A stretch of DNA of 64,000 nucleotides from Trichostrongylus colubriformis (Eukaryota > Nematoda > Chromadorea > Rhabditida > Trichostrongylidae), in contig OZ022261.1 in assembly GCA_963978905.1 (NCBI GenBank), forward strand, positions 30,191,686-30,255,685, in the 5' to 3' direction. The number at the start of each line of letters is the position of its first letter. Position 1 is the first letter of the stretch. Of this stretch, positions 31,450 through 44,519 are shown piece after piece. The notes beneath the pieces were generated by a model. The model saw only the letters and a list, made by a program, of their open reading frames with translations, had not been told where the DNA came from and did not search any database. The position numbers and the translations under genes were made by a program.

Positions 31450-33630
31450 ATGAGGATGTATGTATACAGGTGACCGTGACGATGCCACAATGTGAACCTG
31501 ATACTGCCGCGAGTCGAACCATAGAGGCCTTCTGGATCATAGCCAAGACCTCTAAAATCAATAGAAAAGAGGAATACGTTGGAATTATCAAGGATCTGGT
31601 GCCCTTCGAGGCCCTGTGTCGGTTTTGACCTATGAAGTCTGTTCCCGGGGTTCTTCTACCACGGTGATGAGGGTTAAACCGGTAATATATAAGGTATGTT
31701 AGTTGGTCTGACGGCGCACCGAGGTCCTTCTTGCCTCTGGGACCGCCAAATTAGGACCCCCCTACCCATGGGTTTCCTCTGGCAGGTGGTCCGGGGGCTC
31801 TTACCTATTTTACATTCTTTTATATTAGTACTGGGTGGCAGGTGGACCTCCGCTATCGACACTCATAAAAGTCAGTCACTAAATTCTATGACATCGATTT
31901 CCCATTTTATGATCTTGTCGAATATTTTCTGCTTCACACTTCCAGAATCTTCGGCAACGGCGCTGACACGCCAGTCGAGAACAAGTTGATACCAATTACG
32001 GTTATAAGGTAAGCTCAACTAATTTTTCAACTTACAACTAACAATGCCGAGGTTGCAAGCAGAGGGAGGCTGGAGAATTCCTCAAATTGGAATAGTCAAA
32101 TTTTCGCGAACTGTGCCTTTGGGATCAGATCGTTACTTACACAATCAGGATCTCAATTTAGCTGCTTGAAAAACATAACGGGGACATGAAGCACTGTTAG
32201 TGGACTAACTATTCCAGAAATTTCGCTGATGCACAAGCCTTTTCAGTGTTTTCAGTAATCCCGATTATTGAAAAACAAAGCAAAAAACAAACGCAAATAA
32301 AAAAAACATATTTTGATAGGATCATTACGATAACATCCGGAAGACAATCGCTGTTTTTGTGGATTGTTTTGAGATATAATTCAAAACAATCCCGACATGC
32401 CGTCAAAATTATATTCGTTTCGGTATACTAATTTGAAAACGGTATTTAGACCTGAAAACTGGATTGACACTGATTGTAGAGACTGTCCTTAGGCAGCAAG
32501 TCTTGAAGGATTTATTTATCGACAAAAATGGATGGGTTATCGCGCCATGTAATGAAGGCAGGGACTCTAAATGGCTGGTCAATGAGTAAAAAAAGGGGAA
32601 AGTGGCGCGAAACAATTCGCTTTAGGCTCTTCTCCTTAATTTTAATATCCGCTACTGCATGAATTCATGGAGACGCCGGCGAGGGAACTAGAAAAGAGGC
32701 GGCAACGAGGCCACATTGGTAGGGACGAGCGTCGAAGAGCGAGAGTATGTGCTCCTGCAGACCTAACCCTAGTTTCTTTCCGCACTGGCATCCTCGTTAC
32801 CGCTTTTACTTTCACGTCCAGCGGGAGATGTGGTTTGTTGTCTACTAGTGCCGTAAGAGTATTAAAAATCGCGCGAAAACGCGTTTTCGCCTTTTTTAAT
32901 CGCTATAAATCAAGTGATAATCAATATTTACTAGGCTTATATGTATTTTCGGAATCAACTTACATGTTTTCTGGTTTTCCTGAACTCCGCAGGGCCACTT
33001 TTCACGTTCTGAAAAGTTTGAGGGAAAGTTTTTTCGAAATCTGGTGGATTGGCGGCGGGCTCTTTCCCAGGACCTGAGCTAAGTTCGCAGCTGTGCAGAC
33101 ATTTTGAAGTCTCTGTCATTTAAGATGAGCCCCTGCTAAGCCGGAAAAAAATCCATAAAGAGGAAGCTTCAGTGGATAACTGGAATTTGGTGACTACATA
33201 ATAACTGCTCGAGACTTCATGCCTGAAGCGAATTTCCATGTCGCTTTCTGTCGCAAGAGCTGTTTTTGTTTGTAATTTCTACGAATTGTGAAGCATGAAT
33301 ACGTTGAATTGCTTCAACTGAACTACGCTGAAGGAAAACAACAACAGTCAATCAACTCATATTTTACTTATGAGATTCCCGACAGCATAAGCGGAATCGT
33401 CCGTACGTGACTCTCAATCAACCATCTGTCTACAGAAGGAACCGAAGAAAACAAAAAGGGAGCAGCTGAAAGAGAAAACCTCTTAGTACTGAGTGAACCA
33501 TGTAAAGAATAAATTGTCCCATATTCAATTACTTATGGATTTGGCACCTGCTGCCAACAACACTAACAATGTATTATGATCCCTGAGAACAGCATGATAC
33601 GAGGGATTATGATCAATTTAGTGCATGAAA
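31450..33630. other. Gene-poor stretch
   Basis: 31660-31860 contains a degenerate GC-rich block with CCACCTGCCA in both orientations. An 18-base perfect palindrome GCGAAAACGCGTTTTCGC sits at 32873-32890. No exon is supported. Confidence 0.4.
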
Positions 33631-33633
33631 ATA

Positions 33634-34316
33634 TTAGTAGTCTAAAAAGTCTTTTCGTATTTTTAAATACCGCTTTTTCCCTCAAAACTGCTTTCCAAAA
33701 AATTTCTTCTGTATATATATATATATATGTAGTATAAGTCCACACGCATCTATAGGTATTGTTGTCTTCCATCTCTCGGATAACCTTTTTCGGCAAAATA
33801 AAAATATCAAAAGTCACTTCATTTTCAATTCCAATTTTTTTTTCTTTGAATGGCGTTAGACAGGGAAAGGAAAAGATGATAATCCGATGGAGCAAGATCA
33901 GGGCTATAAGGCGGCAATTTTTATCCAAGCTCGAAAATTTTTCAAAAGAAAAAATTCAAAAAAATTTTTACCACTAGTGAAAAAATGACTCGTCAAAAAA
34001 TTCTCGAGCTTGGATAAAAATTGCTGCCCCATCCACCTTATAGCCCTCACCTTGCTCCATCGGATTATCACCTTTTCCTTTCTCTGTCTAACGCCATTCG
34101 AAGAAAAAATCTTTCATAATTTTTGTATTGAAAATGAGGTTGACCGTTGATATGTTTATTTTGCCGAAAAGGGTTATCCGGGAGATGGAAGACAATAATA
34201 CCTATAGATGCGTGTGGACTTGTACTGCATGTGTATGTACAGAAGAGATTGCTGAAAGCAGTTTGTAGGGAGAAAGCGGTATTTAAAAATACGAAAAAAC
34301 TTTTTAGACTACCCAA
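33634..34316. mobile_element. Palindromic mariner derivative, copy 1
   Basis: Flanked by TA. Ends TTAGTAGTC / GACTACCCAA followed inside by CTTTTTAGACT. Each arm, read outward, includes the transposase signature PHPPYS-(PH)-LAPSDYHL and NAIRRKI, so the element is two inverted copies of the 3' part of a mariner. No N-terminal transposase remains. Contains a TA microsatellite at 33712-33728. Confidence 0.75.
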
Positions 34317-34414
34317 TATATAGCTTTTACACCTTTTTGAACTCTTGTATACACACAGGCTTCAAAGTGCAAGTACAGCAAATAAGGTTGTTGGGAAAAA
34401 GTTTTTCCGTTACA

Positions 34415-34428
34415 GGGGGGGGGGGGGG
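34415..34428 (+). repeat. G14 homopolymer tract
   Basis: One of several long G or C runs (see 5149, 12262, 12464, 37308, 49640). Confidence 0.9.
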
Positions 34429-34864
34429 TCAGGAGGAAGAAGAAGATCTGAGAAATGATCCTTCTGTAACGAACAGTCGAGGTCAAAAGCGACAATCCGT
34501 AGAGAACTCGGATTCAAAAGCGTGACGTCGTGGTCTGTATTCGCATCTCCTGCGCATCTCTTCGTACTGCAACATCACCTTTGAACACGTGTAGCTTATG
34601 GAGCAGTCAGTGATGAAAGTACCCTGAGCCCGTAGTACTAACGGCATTTTTGTTTTTTGTAGTGGATTATTTCCTTTTTTGGGAGGCCACCACGCTTTCT
34701 GAAATTATCATCTTCTTGAAAATTGTTCATTATGATCGAGACATGTTTCATGACAGTTGTGAGTGATGAGGCGGTCCAATTATTGACGGGATTAATATTC
34801 GCAGTGTACTGGCTTGCAATAACGCATTAATGAATTAATGTAGTATGCTTAGAATGATCATTCG

Positions 34865-35045
34865 CAGACGGGTGTGTGCCATCAGGACAGACAATTCGCG
34901 TGGCCGCGTTCGGCGCGGGACGAGATGGTCCTAGACGGAGCCGCATTAGAGGACCTACGCAATAGGGCGCGCATAAATCGCACCATCGCATCGAAGCTGG
35001 GTGTCGCAACGCAAATTTTCTGTCCTAAAGTCACACACCTTTCAT
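34865..35045. mobile_element. MITE (GGGTGTGTGCCATCAGGACA end)
   Basis: Left end as in 21263-21493; right end TTTTCTGTCCTAAAGTCACACACC. A shorter, internally deleted member. Confidence 0.6.
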
Positions 35046-35631
35046 AGACGAGTGTTTTAGCGCTTTCGTCGCCCCCCCCCCTCACCTGCAAAGAAATAGG
35101 TGCCTCTCCCCACCCTTCCCTTTCAACGCTCTCCCACCATAACGATTCGACCCGACCCCTCCTTGCGGGAACCGAAATGCTCCTTTAACAATCCCTACTT
35201 CATCAATTAATCTGAGAGCAAAAACCGCAAAGCATTTCAACCACGTGAATTTTTAGAACAAAATCAATGGACTCTTTGAGCATGTGTCAGTGTAGTCAAC
35301 TTGCAGCATTGGGGGTGCTCTGTACTCAAACCAAAGCCGGTGAATAAATTAGGCCTCAAAGATCCTCGCAAAATCGGGGTAAGCCACGGCAAGTGGCGAG
35401 CAAGTGAGCTGGTTAGACAATCGAAGCGGTAAATGTTGGTGCCAACTATAACACGAGTTGCGATACTCGGAATTCAGGCACATTTTAACTGCAATAGATG
35501 TAAGATGATCCGCTTATGAGCCAACACAATGCTTCGCTTGCAACCAGAAACTCTATATAAAACGCTTCGTCCGTCTGACCGCCCCTCGGCCCCTCCGTCC
35601 GCCCGTCCAGCCGTCCCTCTGTCTGCCACAT

Positions 35632-36345
35632 GGACCAAGTTAAGCTCCACCTACGGTGGGAGAAGCGGGCATAACACGAGAAACAGCCTGTGGAGATGGG
35701 GACAAGTTAGGGATGAGAAGGGCATGGCTGGAAGTGAAGAGCACACATGGACCAAGTTAAGCTCCACCTACGGTGGGAGAAGCGTGCACTGAAATGTTGT
35801 GCTTTCAGACCGAAAATGTTGATTGGCTTCCAATATGATGCATACGTGAAGGAAAGATGGATTAAGGTCAGGTATGAATTTCTGAAAGGTCATAAGGGAG
35901 GCTTCGGCATAGTGGGCGGAGCGCACACTGGGTGAGTAAACTTCACCAAAAACTCATAAGTGGTCACAAGCCTGCCTTTAGACTAGGAAAAAATCGGTAG
36001 AGTTGACCAACGTCCAGGCTATTTTGAACATACTTAAAATGAGAGGGGAACCGCCCACAATGGGCGGATCCTGTTATGAGTCGGATAAAAGTCAGTGCAA
36101 AAATGACCATTTGTTCTTAGAACTGTTGAGACGGAGAGAAAAATGGTAGTGGTCAGTAGAGGCTTGGGAGGAAGAAAAGTTTCAACGATGGGAGGAGCAC
36201 TGGGCGGTGCTCAAGCGCTGGATGAAAAACAACCTGTGGAGATGGAGGGCAAGTTTGGGATGGGTAAGGCATGGGACAAGTAGTAAAGAGCACACGTGGA
36301 CCAAGTTACGCTCTTCCTATGGAGGGTAGGGCGTGCTCTGGAATG
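35632..36345 (+). repeat. Degenerate direct repeats (GGACCAAGTTAAGCTCCACC)
   Basis: The unit CATGGACCAAGTTAAGCTCC plus ACCTACGGTGGGAGAAGCG occurs at 35632 and 35747 and again, diverged, at 36297. GGAGATGGGGNCAAGTTNGGGATG follows two of them. The long open frame across it is a repeat artefact. Confidence 0.55.
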
Positions 36346-37836
36346 TTCCGTTTTCAGACTGTAGATTATTTATTGGGCTCCACTATGACCCAAACGTGAG
36401 GTAATGTGATGTGTACTGAGCAAAGTCATAGAAAAAAAAAGCAATTCTACTCGATCCACTGACGCTCCCGCATGATGTAACGCGCACAGCAGTGTGCGCC
36501 AGAGCAACTGGTTATAGCTAAGTACTTCAAGAGAAACCCAAGTAATGGGAAAATTCCTTTTCACGGACTGAAAATTCAAAAATTGGGAAAAACTACCTTT
36601 GCGGATACCCGTCGACGGGTGGTGCCAGTTCAGATTTTGGAATCCGCTCTTGGTTTGCTTCCCTCATCACCCGTCACCGATCACGTGCCTAGTATTGCCG
36701 CTTTGCTTCACCGGAGGGTCAAGCGTGGCACCAAAAGAGGGTTTCCACACGACCCTTCTCTCCATTTTCCGATATTTCTATGGTTCTCTTCATGCACAGC
36801 ACGATTAACCAAGGAAATTCAGAGCTCATGGAAAAGACTGAGACTAATTTTGTAACAAAAGAAAAATAGGAACTCAACAAAATCCAGTACTTATTCCGAA
36901 ACGAAAGCGTCACCAACCATGAATCATGCGCTTATCGTCTGATAACAGAGGAGAAGAAAAAAAGTCGTACAAGCATTGCGGCGGGGGCAAAGGGTGATGA
37001 AAGATAGATAAAAAAAAGCTCGATCCTGAATAGAAACCAGATGGTGCGCTCCACTGCTAATCTATTGAGCGCCTGGTTTACCATAATGGCTGCGTTGTTC
37101 TCTATAAGCAAATCCAGACCATGACTTCCTTCAAACATAATTTTATGAGTGCGAATTCCCCTTGCAAAATCTAAAGGAAGAAGTTATATCGAAAGTAACC
37201 ATTTGAGGAGGTTTCTTCCGACGAAATGGCGAAATTTGTATGCGACTCCCTGGAAACATGACCTCTCTTCGGGCCCAAAGGATTGAGGTGAAGTACAGAG
37301 TGGGGGAGGGGGGGGGGGGGGGTTGAGGATCCGCACAGGCTGACGCCTTGGGACTTTTCCCTTTGGCTCCTGCGCAATAGACCCCTGCAAAGACCCCACG
37401 TTACTAACATACACACAATGAGAGAAACCGAAGATACCTCCTCTCGAGATGTACGAAAGAAACATAGAAAGGTGCAATAAGTTTATGTTGAAGTATTACG
37501 GAAAACCGGGTAAAAAAAACCAATTACAATAACGAAACCGTACTACATAAACACTCAGGCCGGACTTTCCTTACCGTCCGACGACACGCTGCATTTCAGA
37601 TTCCGTTCCAGCGTGACGGCATTTCTGTTACTGGTTCTAGATGTAAGGATCTCAGCACTGGGTGCCGCCGTCGGCCTCAGTAGAGAGGCCTGTGGTGATA
37701 GATGACAGGTTGGACGATCCACACGAAAGATGGACGATGAGAAGACTGCCCGGGGAGGTCCGTGATGGTGTCAAAACCCAACTCGAGGAACTCGCGCACT
37801 TAACGAACTAAGGAGCGATCCTTGCTGTTAACCTAC
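36346..37836. other. Gene-poor stretch with a G15 tract at 37308-37322
   Basis: Open frames at 36370-36850 on both strands have no supporting splice context. No feature beyond the homopolymer. Confidence 0.4.
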
Positions 37837-37989
37837 CTAGCTTGAGACGATTTCTCTTGAACAACACAGATCCGTCGTTCGGTATGCATCCTGCCCCGGT
37901 TTCCTCGTGAGTGAGGCATTCAAAAGAATATCGGAAGATCGTGTTCACATCATCTTTCAGGATAGTTCCTTCATCCACACGGCGTAGAT
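37837..37989 (-). CDS. Candidate internal exon, unknown protein
   Basis: Bounded by acceptor tttacacag and donor CTAG|gtaggt, 153 bases, phase 1 on both sides, fully open. Encodes LRRVDEGTILKDDVNTIFRY then SFECLTHEETGAGCIPNDG. Two cysteines suggest an extracellular segment. No neighbouring exon could be linked. Confidence 0.4.
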
Positions 37990-38654
37990 CTGTGTAAACT
38001 CTTTTGTTTTTGTGGGTTTTCAAGCGTAGGCGTTATCGCATGCCTGACAAAATTTATACACATTTTCACACAGAGCAATTGCAGCGAAAATCGACCATGT
38101 ATATAAATCTATTTCCAAACGAGGAATCAGCCTCGTCACTTTGAAATTTGCTGCAGTTTATCTGCAATGAACCTTAGAAAGAACTTCAGTGGCGAGCTTC
38201 AACGATGACCGATCTTCGCATCATGCAATATTAACAGGTTCTCTTTTACTGCATGATTGGAAAGCGATCTAACACAATCGACTCGATTATGTTATTTGAC
38301 AAATAGAGCAGACCGTTGTAGCCATCGCCGGGTTTTGAAGTAGCCGCAAAATGTTTTTCGCTGGTGATCAAAGATCACTTTTTACTCATGGGAATGAAAT
38401 GTTAATCACGTTGGCTTTTGCACGCGCCGCAATTTACCGTATGACCATCTGTTCACTGACTTGCTGCACGAAAGGGAGGAATGTTGAGAATAACACGTCG
38501 CCAAGCAATGAGATATTTTATCTACCCATTTGTACGATAGAGCTCTTGCAATAATTTTTTTTTCTTTGCCCACTACGATCACTAGCCGGACAGCTTTTTT
38601 GTGTAGGTAACCTGACAGATTAGAGGTAGCGGTAGTGACATACGGGTCCACTAT

Positions 38655-38800
38655 AATGCTCTTAATCTAACAAAGGGAGGTCCCCAAGTCGAAGTGGCCA
38701 TTCGGAATGGGATACATATGGTCAGACGTATTTTCGGACGCTGATCTCGAATCTGCATTCCAAATTTGCGAGACGATTCTCTGAGCGGACTTATGGAGGT
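38655..38800 (-). repeat. Inverted fragment of the 18450/39510 repeat
   Basis: Contains GTATTTTCGGACGCTGATCTC, complement of the block in 39510-39815. Confidence 0.55.
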
Positions 38801-38882
38801 TTTTTTTGAAGAAAACCGTACTATCATATTATATGGTAGGTTTGGAAGTCCATAGCACGCGAGCCAAACGTTCTTGCACAAT

Positions 38883-39098
38883 ACCAGTCCGATTTTTGTG
38901 TTCAGGGGGTCAAACTACCCTGTGGGACATGTTTGTAGCCAATTCGAGAATTTGACCAAATTTCGGAAAAATTCATGGGCCAATCGTCTCGTGCAGAACC
39001 AGAGTGTTTTTCGTGTTGAGGGACTGAAATTATCGCAAGGGACAAGTTTTTAGCCAATTTGAGGATTTGACCAAATTCCGGAGAAAATCCATTGGCTG
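38883..39098 (+). repeat. Tandem duplication, ~115-base unit
   Basis: Two diverged units starting ACCAG and containing GACCAAATTNCGGANAAA; period 115. Confidence 0.65.
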
Positions 39099-39509
39099 GC
39101 AACCCATTCAACAAAGGAGAAGTCGTTGACCATTGCTGTCAAATGCTCTTATTTGGCGCTTGTTAAGTACATTTGGTGTCATGGATATCTGTTATAGATG
39201 TGTTTAGGTTATCTTTGTCATGGTTAATGGCTTTTTTTTATAGAAAATTTCATAAAAATTATTACTTATCCCTGGGCCACCCCCAATTTTCCGAAAATAG
39301 GCCAAAAACTCGATTCGGCTGAAAATTTGCACAGAGTGGTAATTCGACCTCCAGAGTGCGAATATCATATTCGTTTTGCGAAATAACATCAAATTCGCAA
39401 TATGCTATGAGAGACTGCTCAATCAAATAAGTTGGATCACGGTGCTCCATCCGCGTCGTGATGCCAGGAGGACCATGGAAATGAGGTGATATCAAAGTGG
39501 AAGTGTTTT

Positions 39510-39815
39510 CTGTAGTCGGTAGAAGAAGTTCAACAAATTGCAAAAGCAAAGTCTACCCGAGGATCCGAAACCATCGTCTTCAATTCGTGATGCGAGACAT
39601 TTATCTCTCGGCCACCCGGCTGCTGGCAAAGCACTAGCTTGTGGTGTATTTGAACTGGCTTTCGTCGAAAAACGGCCTTGTAGCTCTGCTCAGAAAATCG
39701 TTTTACAAATTTGGTGCAGATTTGAGATCAGCGTCCGAAAATACATCGGAAATGTGTACCCCATTCCGAATAGCAACTTCAACCTCGGGTCCTTCCTTTG
39801 TAAGGATAAATTTAT
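39510..39815 (+). repeat. Dispersed repeat, second full copy
   Basis: About 300 bases matching 18450-18765 at moderate identity. Confidence 0.55.
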
Positions 39816-39959
39816 GGATAGACGTTTGCCTTATCCAGCTGGGTTCTGGATTCGTGAGATTGTACAAGAATCGTATTGTAGAATGAAACCACTCAATACA
39901 TAGGCGGTCCCCGCCAATGACGAATTCGAGTCAATGTCCACTATCATGTTAGTGAGACC

Positions 39960-40530
39960 GGAAAGGGAAAATTTGACAGGCTGTGAGATACGAAAGTAGG
40001 GGTGCCCAGCAGTGAAGCAGCAGAAAAAAAAAACGAAATAAAACGGCGAACATGCGAGGAAAGGGAGCCCGAAAACCCTCTTCTTTCTCGCGCCTGTCTG
40101 CGTCTCTAGCGGTGTTAAACTGCAGACGAGCAGAGAGGCTAAACTAGCGGGTGGCGAACGTTGCACCGCCCTCATCCCCAACTCTTCAGCCGTGGTCATA
40201 CTCACCGGCGGCAGGGCGTGGCTGCGTTCACAGGCAGCGAGGGAGAGTGGCACTGGGGAGGTGCAGGGATGACGCAGGCAACGAGGCAGGGTGGCATGGG
40301 CGGAGAAGCAGGGGCATGCAGCCACGCCCTGCCGGCGGCACCGCAAAGTACGACCATGGCCTTCCGGCTGATGAACTGCAAAGTGACACGCCGTGCAGCG
40401 GAATCGCGATAAGACCCCAAGTCGCGCTTTTTCAATGAGAGTTTCGCTACAGTTTGTTTTCAGAGAACATGTATTCCCAAATCTCACTTTCTCCTTACCC
40501 CAGCGGATGCCTTCAAGTGAATGCACGTAA
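39960..40530 (-). repeat. Inverted copy of the dispersed ~400-base family with nested hairpin
   Basis: Reverse-complement order of the 9428-9866 blocks. Nested at 40208-40335 is an inverted repeat with GGCAGGGCGTGGCTGC arms. The 246-codon open frame on the minus strand is repeat-derived. Confidence 0.55.
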
Positions 40531-40539
40531 CGCATTCTA

Positions 40540-42104
40540 TAGAGGAACGGTTGGAGCAGATGCTTTCTCATCTTTTAGTCCTCGCAGTAGCCCATCCACC
40601 TTATCAGCATCACTTGATGCATAGTAATTTCTGAAACGTGAATTTATGCTGCACGAAAAACCCTACCTTTGTTCTGTACAGGAAACGTTCGCTTCCGTTC
40701 ATCCCTTTTTACAATGAGACCTTAGGGTTGACTTATTTTTCTATTACCCGATTTTCTTTTTCTTGTCCGTTGCACTAGGATCTCATTGTCAGTACTGCTA
40801 ACCTAGTTCTACCGCTTGTTCCAGCTGCCCTAGCATGATAAGCAACGCACGGTCTACCTTCTGGGTTTGTCTTCATGTCATTCCTTGATGCAACCTCGGC
40901 ATTATTTGCGACCATGTTATTTTTGGGGCGGACAAAGCCTTCAAATAGAACCTTTCCTCGTGGCCTAAGGTTTCGGCCGCTTTATCTTGACCAAAGGCCT
41001 GAAAATGACTCGAAGTTCTGATTTGCAAAGTACCCGAACGAGCGCCTCTTCCCCTCTAGTGTTTCTGGCATGGTTTTTGGAACGCTCTCGACAACATGGT
41101 AATGAGGCAACACACTTACCCGGCGTTCCACCGTTTGTGGGGAGCGTGAGCTCACCTCCACACATAGTGACGTTAGGAGTGAGTGAGCCTCACCTGAGTT
41201 CTGAGCAACATAATATAGTCATAGACGTCACCAATACTATTGGGTTGGCGCATAAGTCTTGTGGCACTTCCCAAATTTCCTGTGATTTCAGTGCACTCGA
41301 ATTTATAAGTTTTAATTTTCATAGTGAGTCAGAACACGCTCCGATGATTTTCTTGAAATCTCGAGATGGCCTCCCTACTTTGTAGCAAGTATTAAACTGG
41401 CTCAAATTAATAACCCCTTTTTAGACCCATAATTTATGGGGAGTTAAAACAATAGGAGGTGCCTGCAAAGCCTCTAGTTAGGTCAACAGCTGCTGTTTTT
41501 TGCGCTGCACTCAGACTTAATGCCATCTATTATTGTGCAGTGTCCTGCTGCCCTATAGATTGTGGATCAACGGATCCGAACCGTATAATCCACCATAGGT
41601 GGCTGGACTAATTTGGAACAGGATCATATCCTTAGAGGTTCCAAAGCGAATCTTATTGTCACCGTGCTGTGAGTAAAAGAACAGCTTACTCTAACCATAC
41701 GATGACTGGCAGACCATTAAATGTTTATGACATCCAGGAACTATAAGCAGTCAGGGTACCTTTTCAAGTGAGTGGGTAACAGAAGACAGCAGTGTGAGTG
41801 GGCAGTATTTTTGCTGTGCTGTCCTGATTGGCAAGAGGCCTGCGAAACATTGTAATTGGAGATGGAAGCCGGATGCTCCGTCAACCATGAGAAGGTGCAC
41901 TGCTGGCGGAGTAGTGGAAATCGTTCATACGTAGCTGGATTTCAGGACGGGTCTATTTGCTCCATATTTTCATAGGAGCACAGTGTTGTACCAGCCAGTA
42001 CTCCTGTAACAACTACTGCTTGTGACAAACATCACCAGAAACTAGCTAAAGCTTGTTTTTACCGTCCAATTTCCAGAAACCTTTTCTTTCAACATGGCCT
42101 CATA
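40540..42104. other. No gene recognised
   Basis: A lone mariner-like terminus, TTGGGTTGGCGCATAAGTC, occurs at 41240 with no partner nearby. Otherwise unremarkable. Confidence 0.4.
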
Positions 42105-42106
42105 TA

Positions 42107-42848
42107 CAGGGGGTGCCAAAAAAAAAGTAATTTTGTCTCGTCCACTTTCACCCCACTTTAGTCGAACTACAGCAAATTCTGTTGAAGTATTCACATACCC
42201 AGATTCAAGAGCAGACCTCACTCTATCACTATACTCCTTGGCAGCCTTCTGCACGAGCAGGAACGGGAGCGAGGAAATAGTGAACAAGATGTGTCACCTC
42301 AACTGGGCAAAATCGAAATTTCGTCGCCCTCGTTCACAACCTTGCTGAGGTCCGTTCACTCTGGGTACCTAAGGGGATTCATACTGGGTGGTGTTCTTCA
42401 GGATCCCGTTTTTTCCGGGCTCCCAGTGCCCTTCGTTTCCAAGAGGCAAAACGTGCACTTACCACTGAAACCCCTCCGGAGGCGGATTTGGGCATGAAAA
42501 TGATACTTCGGATCATAGCAGCCTTGTCCAAGCAGCAGGGGCTCTGTAACTTCCATGCACCGAAGGGCCAATCCTTAGGAAGCTTCCCACAAAAGAACTA
42601 CCATGGAACCCGGCTCCACTGTTTTAAGGGGACCTTGATACCGTGGGTGCTCCGAAGCCCGACTGCGCCGCTTAGAGGTTCTATATTTTTATGAAAATGA
42701 AAGTAGTGAGTCTCAGCTTGTTCCTCCTTTTGGAGGACCATTTCGGGAATATTTTGCCCCAATACTTTCATTTCTTTCGTTTCCCTATGTTTTGTATAAT
42801 TGGGAGATGTGAGCCGTGGGCAAAATTACTTTTTTTTGGCACCCCCTG
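42107..42848. mobile_element. 742-base element, CAGGGGGTGCC termini, TA target
   Basis: Perfect inverted ends CAGGGGGTGCCAAAAAAAA, followed on both sides by AGTAATTTTG, flanked by TA (42105-42106, 42849-42850). Tc1/mariner-type by ends. The minus frame at 42042-42287 crosses the left end and is not credible as a transposase. Confidence 0.75.
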
Positions 42849-42851
42849 TAC

Positions 42852-44040
42852 AAGCATGCTCTAAACATAGTGGAAAATAAGAAGGAGCTGAGACGAAAGT
42901 TCCACTGATCCTACGCATTCTCTTGTCCTATAGTGTTCTGAATACTATTCGATCAGGGCCCTGAGTGCTACGTAGGAAGTAAGAAGTTTAATTATCTAAC
43001 AGCACTCCGGTTGTTTATCCACGGGCCAGACGTAACTTGTGAACTTCTGGACAGATGTCAGTGAGCAGCTATCTAGTCGTTGATGCCAAGTGGTAGAGAC
43101 AGCATAACTATATCGCCTAAATATCTGAGGGTTTTAGTGAAGCAACGTGCTGAAAGGAAAGTGTTATGTGTCACAAGACTTATTCACCAATCTTATATGT
43201 TACATGATGTGATAAGAACTTTGAAGACAGCATAGGAGTAATGTGGTTATGGAGAATTCCCTACAAGAAGTCACTCACATGGTAGTCCTGGGCCTAAGAA
43301 GGCATCTGTGGCGAAATCCCTGTGAATAAGCGTCCTTCCGAGCTGTAGAAACGCCGCAAAACGCCGCAACCGCCCATCTCCCCCGCCTCTTGATAAGTCG
43401 ATCCGCCTCCGGATGACGTAATATCCCATTGACTGGGGTGGGAGCGGCCAGGGAGATGCGGCAGGATCGAAGGTTTTGCGGCGCGCTTTCGCAGTTTTAG
43501 CTTGAAGCTCACTCCAAAAAGTAGGTGCTGTCGTATTTCGAAACATTCCCTTGTGTTTACTTGGCAACATGCCAATGGAAAACTAGATCAGACTACCCGC
43601 CTCTTGACGGACAGGTCGTCCGCGTCAAGAATCAACACTGGAAAGGAGGTCCTGTCTCTCGGGTTTTTGGCCAATTCCATCCGTTTTTTCTTCACTGTCC
43701 TGTTCTAGGCATCTCGACTTTCAAATTCACTACTTCTTTTACTTTTCGTCCGACTTTCCCCTAATGCTGCCTTTGAGGACAGTAAGGGACGCACAACAGA
43801 CCGGACTCTCTACATATGATGTGTTCTCTGCCGGGGCGTTTAATAAGTATGTTCATACGGTCTTTTCGAGAGGTTGTGACGGTTTGAGCAGCAGCCTCTG
43901 TTATGAAGAATGAACTACTGAATTAGTTAACAGATGTGTAAACTTAATCCCACGACCTACCAGTGTGAGGCATTTTCAGAAGTTGTAGTCGCATGGAATC
44001 GAAAAGAAAAACACAAATAGAATTTCCAGCATGACTGGCC
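42852..44040. other. Spacer with repeat copy at 43475-43780
   Basis: 43475-43780 is the third copy of the CCTTGTGTTTACTTGGCAAC repeat. The rest has no feature. Confidence 0.45.
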
Positions 44041-44041
44041 A

Positions 44042-44353
44042 ACCGGCGCACGGAGCAAAGTCGACTACGGCCCATCGTGGGCACCCAACGAGGGTTCACT
44101 GGCCTCGAATAGTTCGGACCTCGAACAAACCAAATCCTCCGTTTGGGGTCACTCGAAATGATATATAGAGCATGGGAACCTACGCGGGAGAACGCGGGCC
44201 ACCGGCGCACGGAGCAAAGTCGACTACGGCCCATCGTGGGCACCCAACGAGGGATCACTGGCCTCGAATTAGTTCGGACCTCGAACAAACCAAATCCTCC
44301 GTTTGGGGTCACTCGAAATGATATATAGAGCATGGGAACCTACGCGGGAGAAC
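44042..44353 (+). repeat. Near-identical tandem duplication, 159-base period
   Basis: Units 44042-44193 and 44201-44353 differ by about two changes (one T insertion, one substitution), separated by GCGGGCC. High identity implies a recent duplication. Also contains ATATATAGAGCATGGGAACC. Confidence 0.9.
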
Positions 44354-44519
44354 TTACTGTGTAGCTTGGTAGTATGATACGCCAAGATTCGAATTCGAAT
44401 TCATGGGCTCTCGCCACGATTATGACGCATAGTTTGGCACTATGCCAAATCCAATTTCGAATTCGTGGGCTTCCGTCATACTGTAGTAGTGTAGTGTGGT
44501 TGGATCGAGCGTTTTACAA

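Noticed and set aside
35529..35935. Plus frame with Ser/Pro-rich start
   Set aside because: Overlaps directly repeated GGACCAAGTTAAGCTCCACC units; the frame is repeat-generated.
39831..40571. 246-codon minus-strand open frame
   Set aside because: Covers an inverted copy of the dispersed ~400-base repeat with a nested hairpin; composition reflects repeats.
42042..42287. 81-codon minus frame as transposase
   Set aside because: It runs across the transposon's left terminus and has no catalytic motif.
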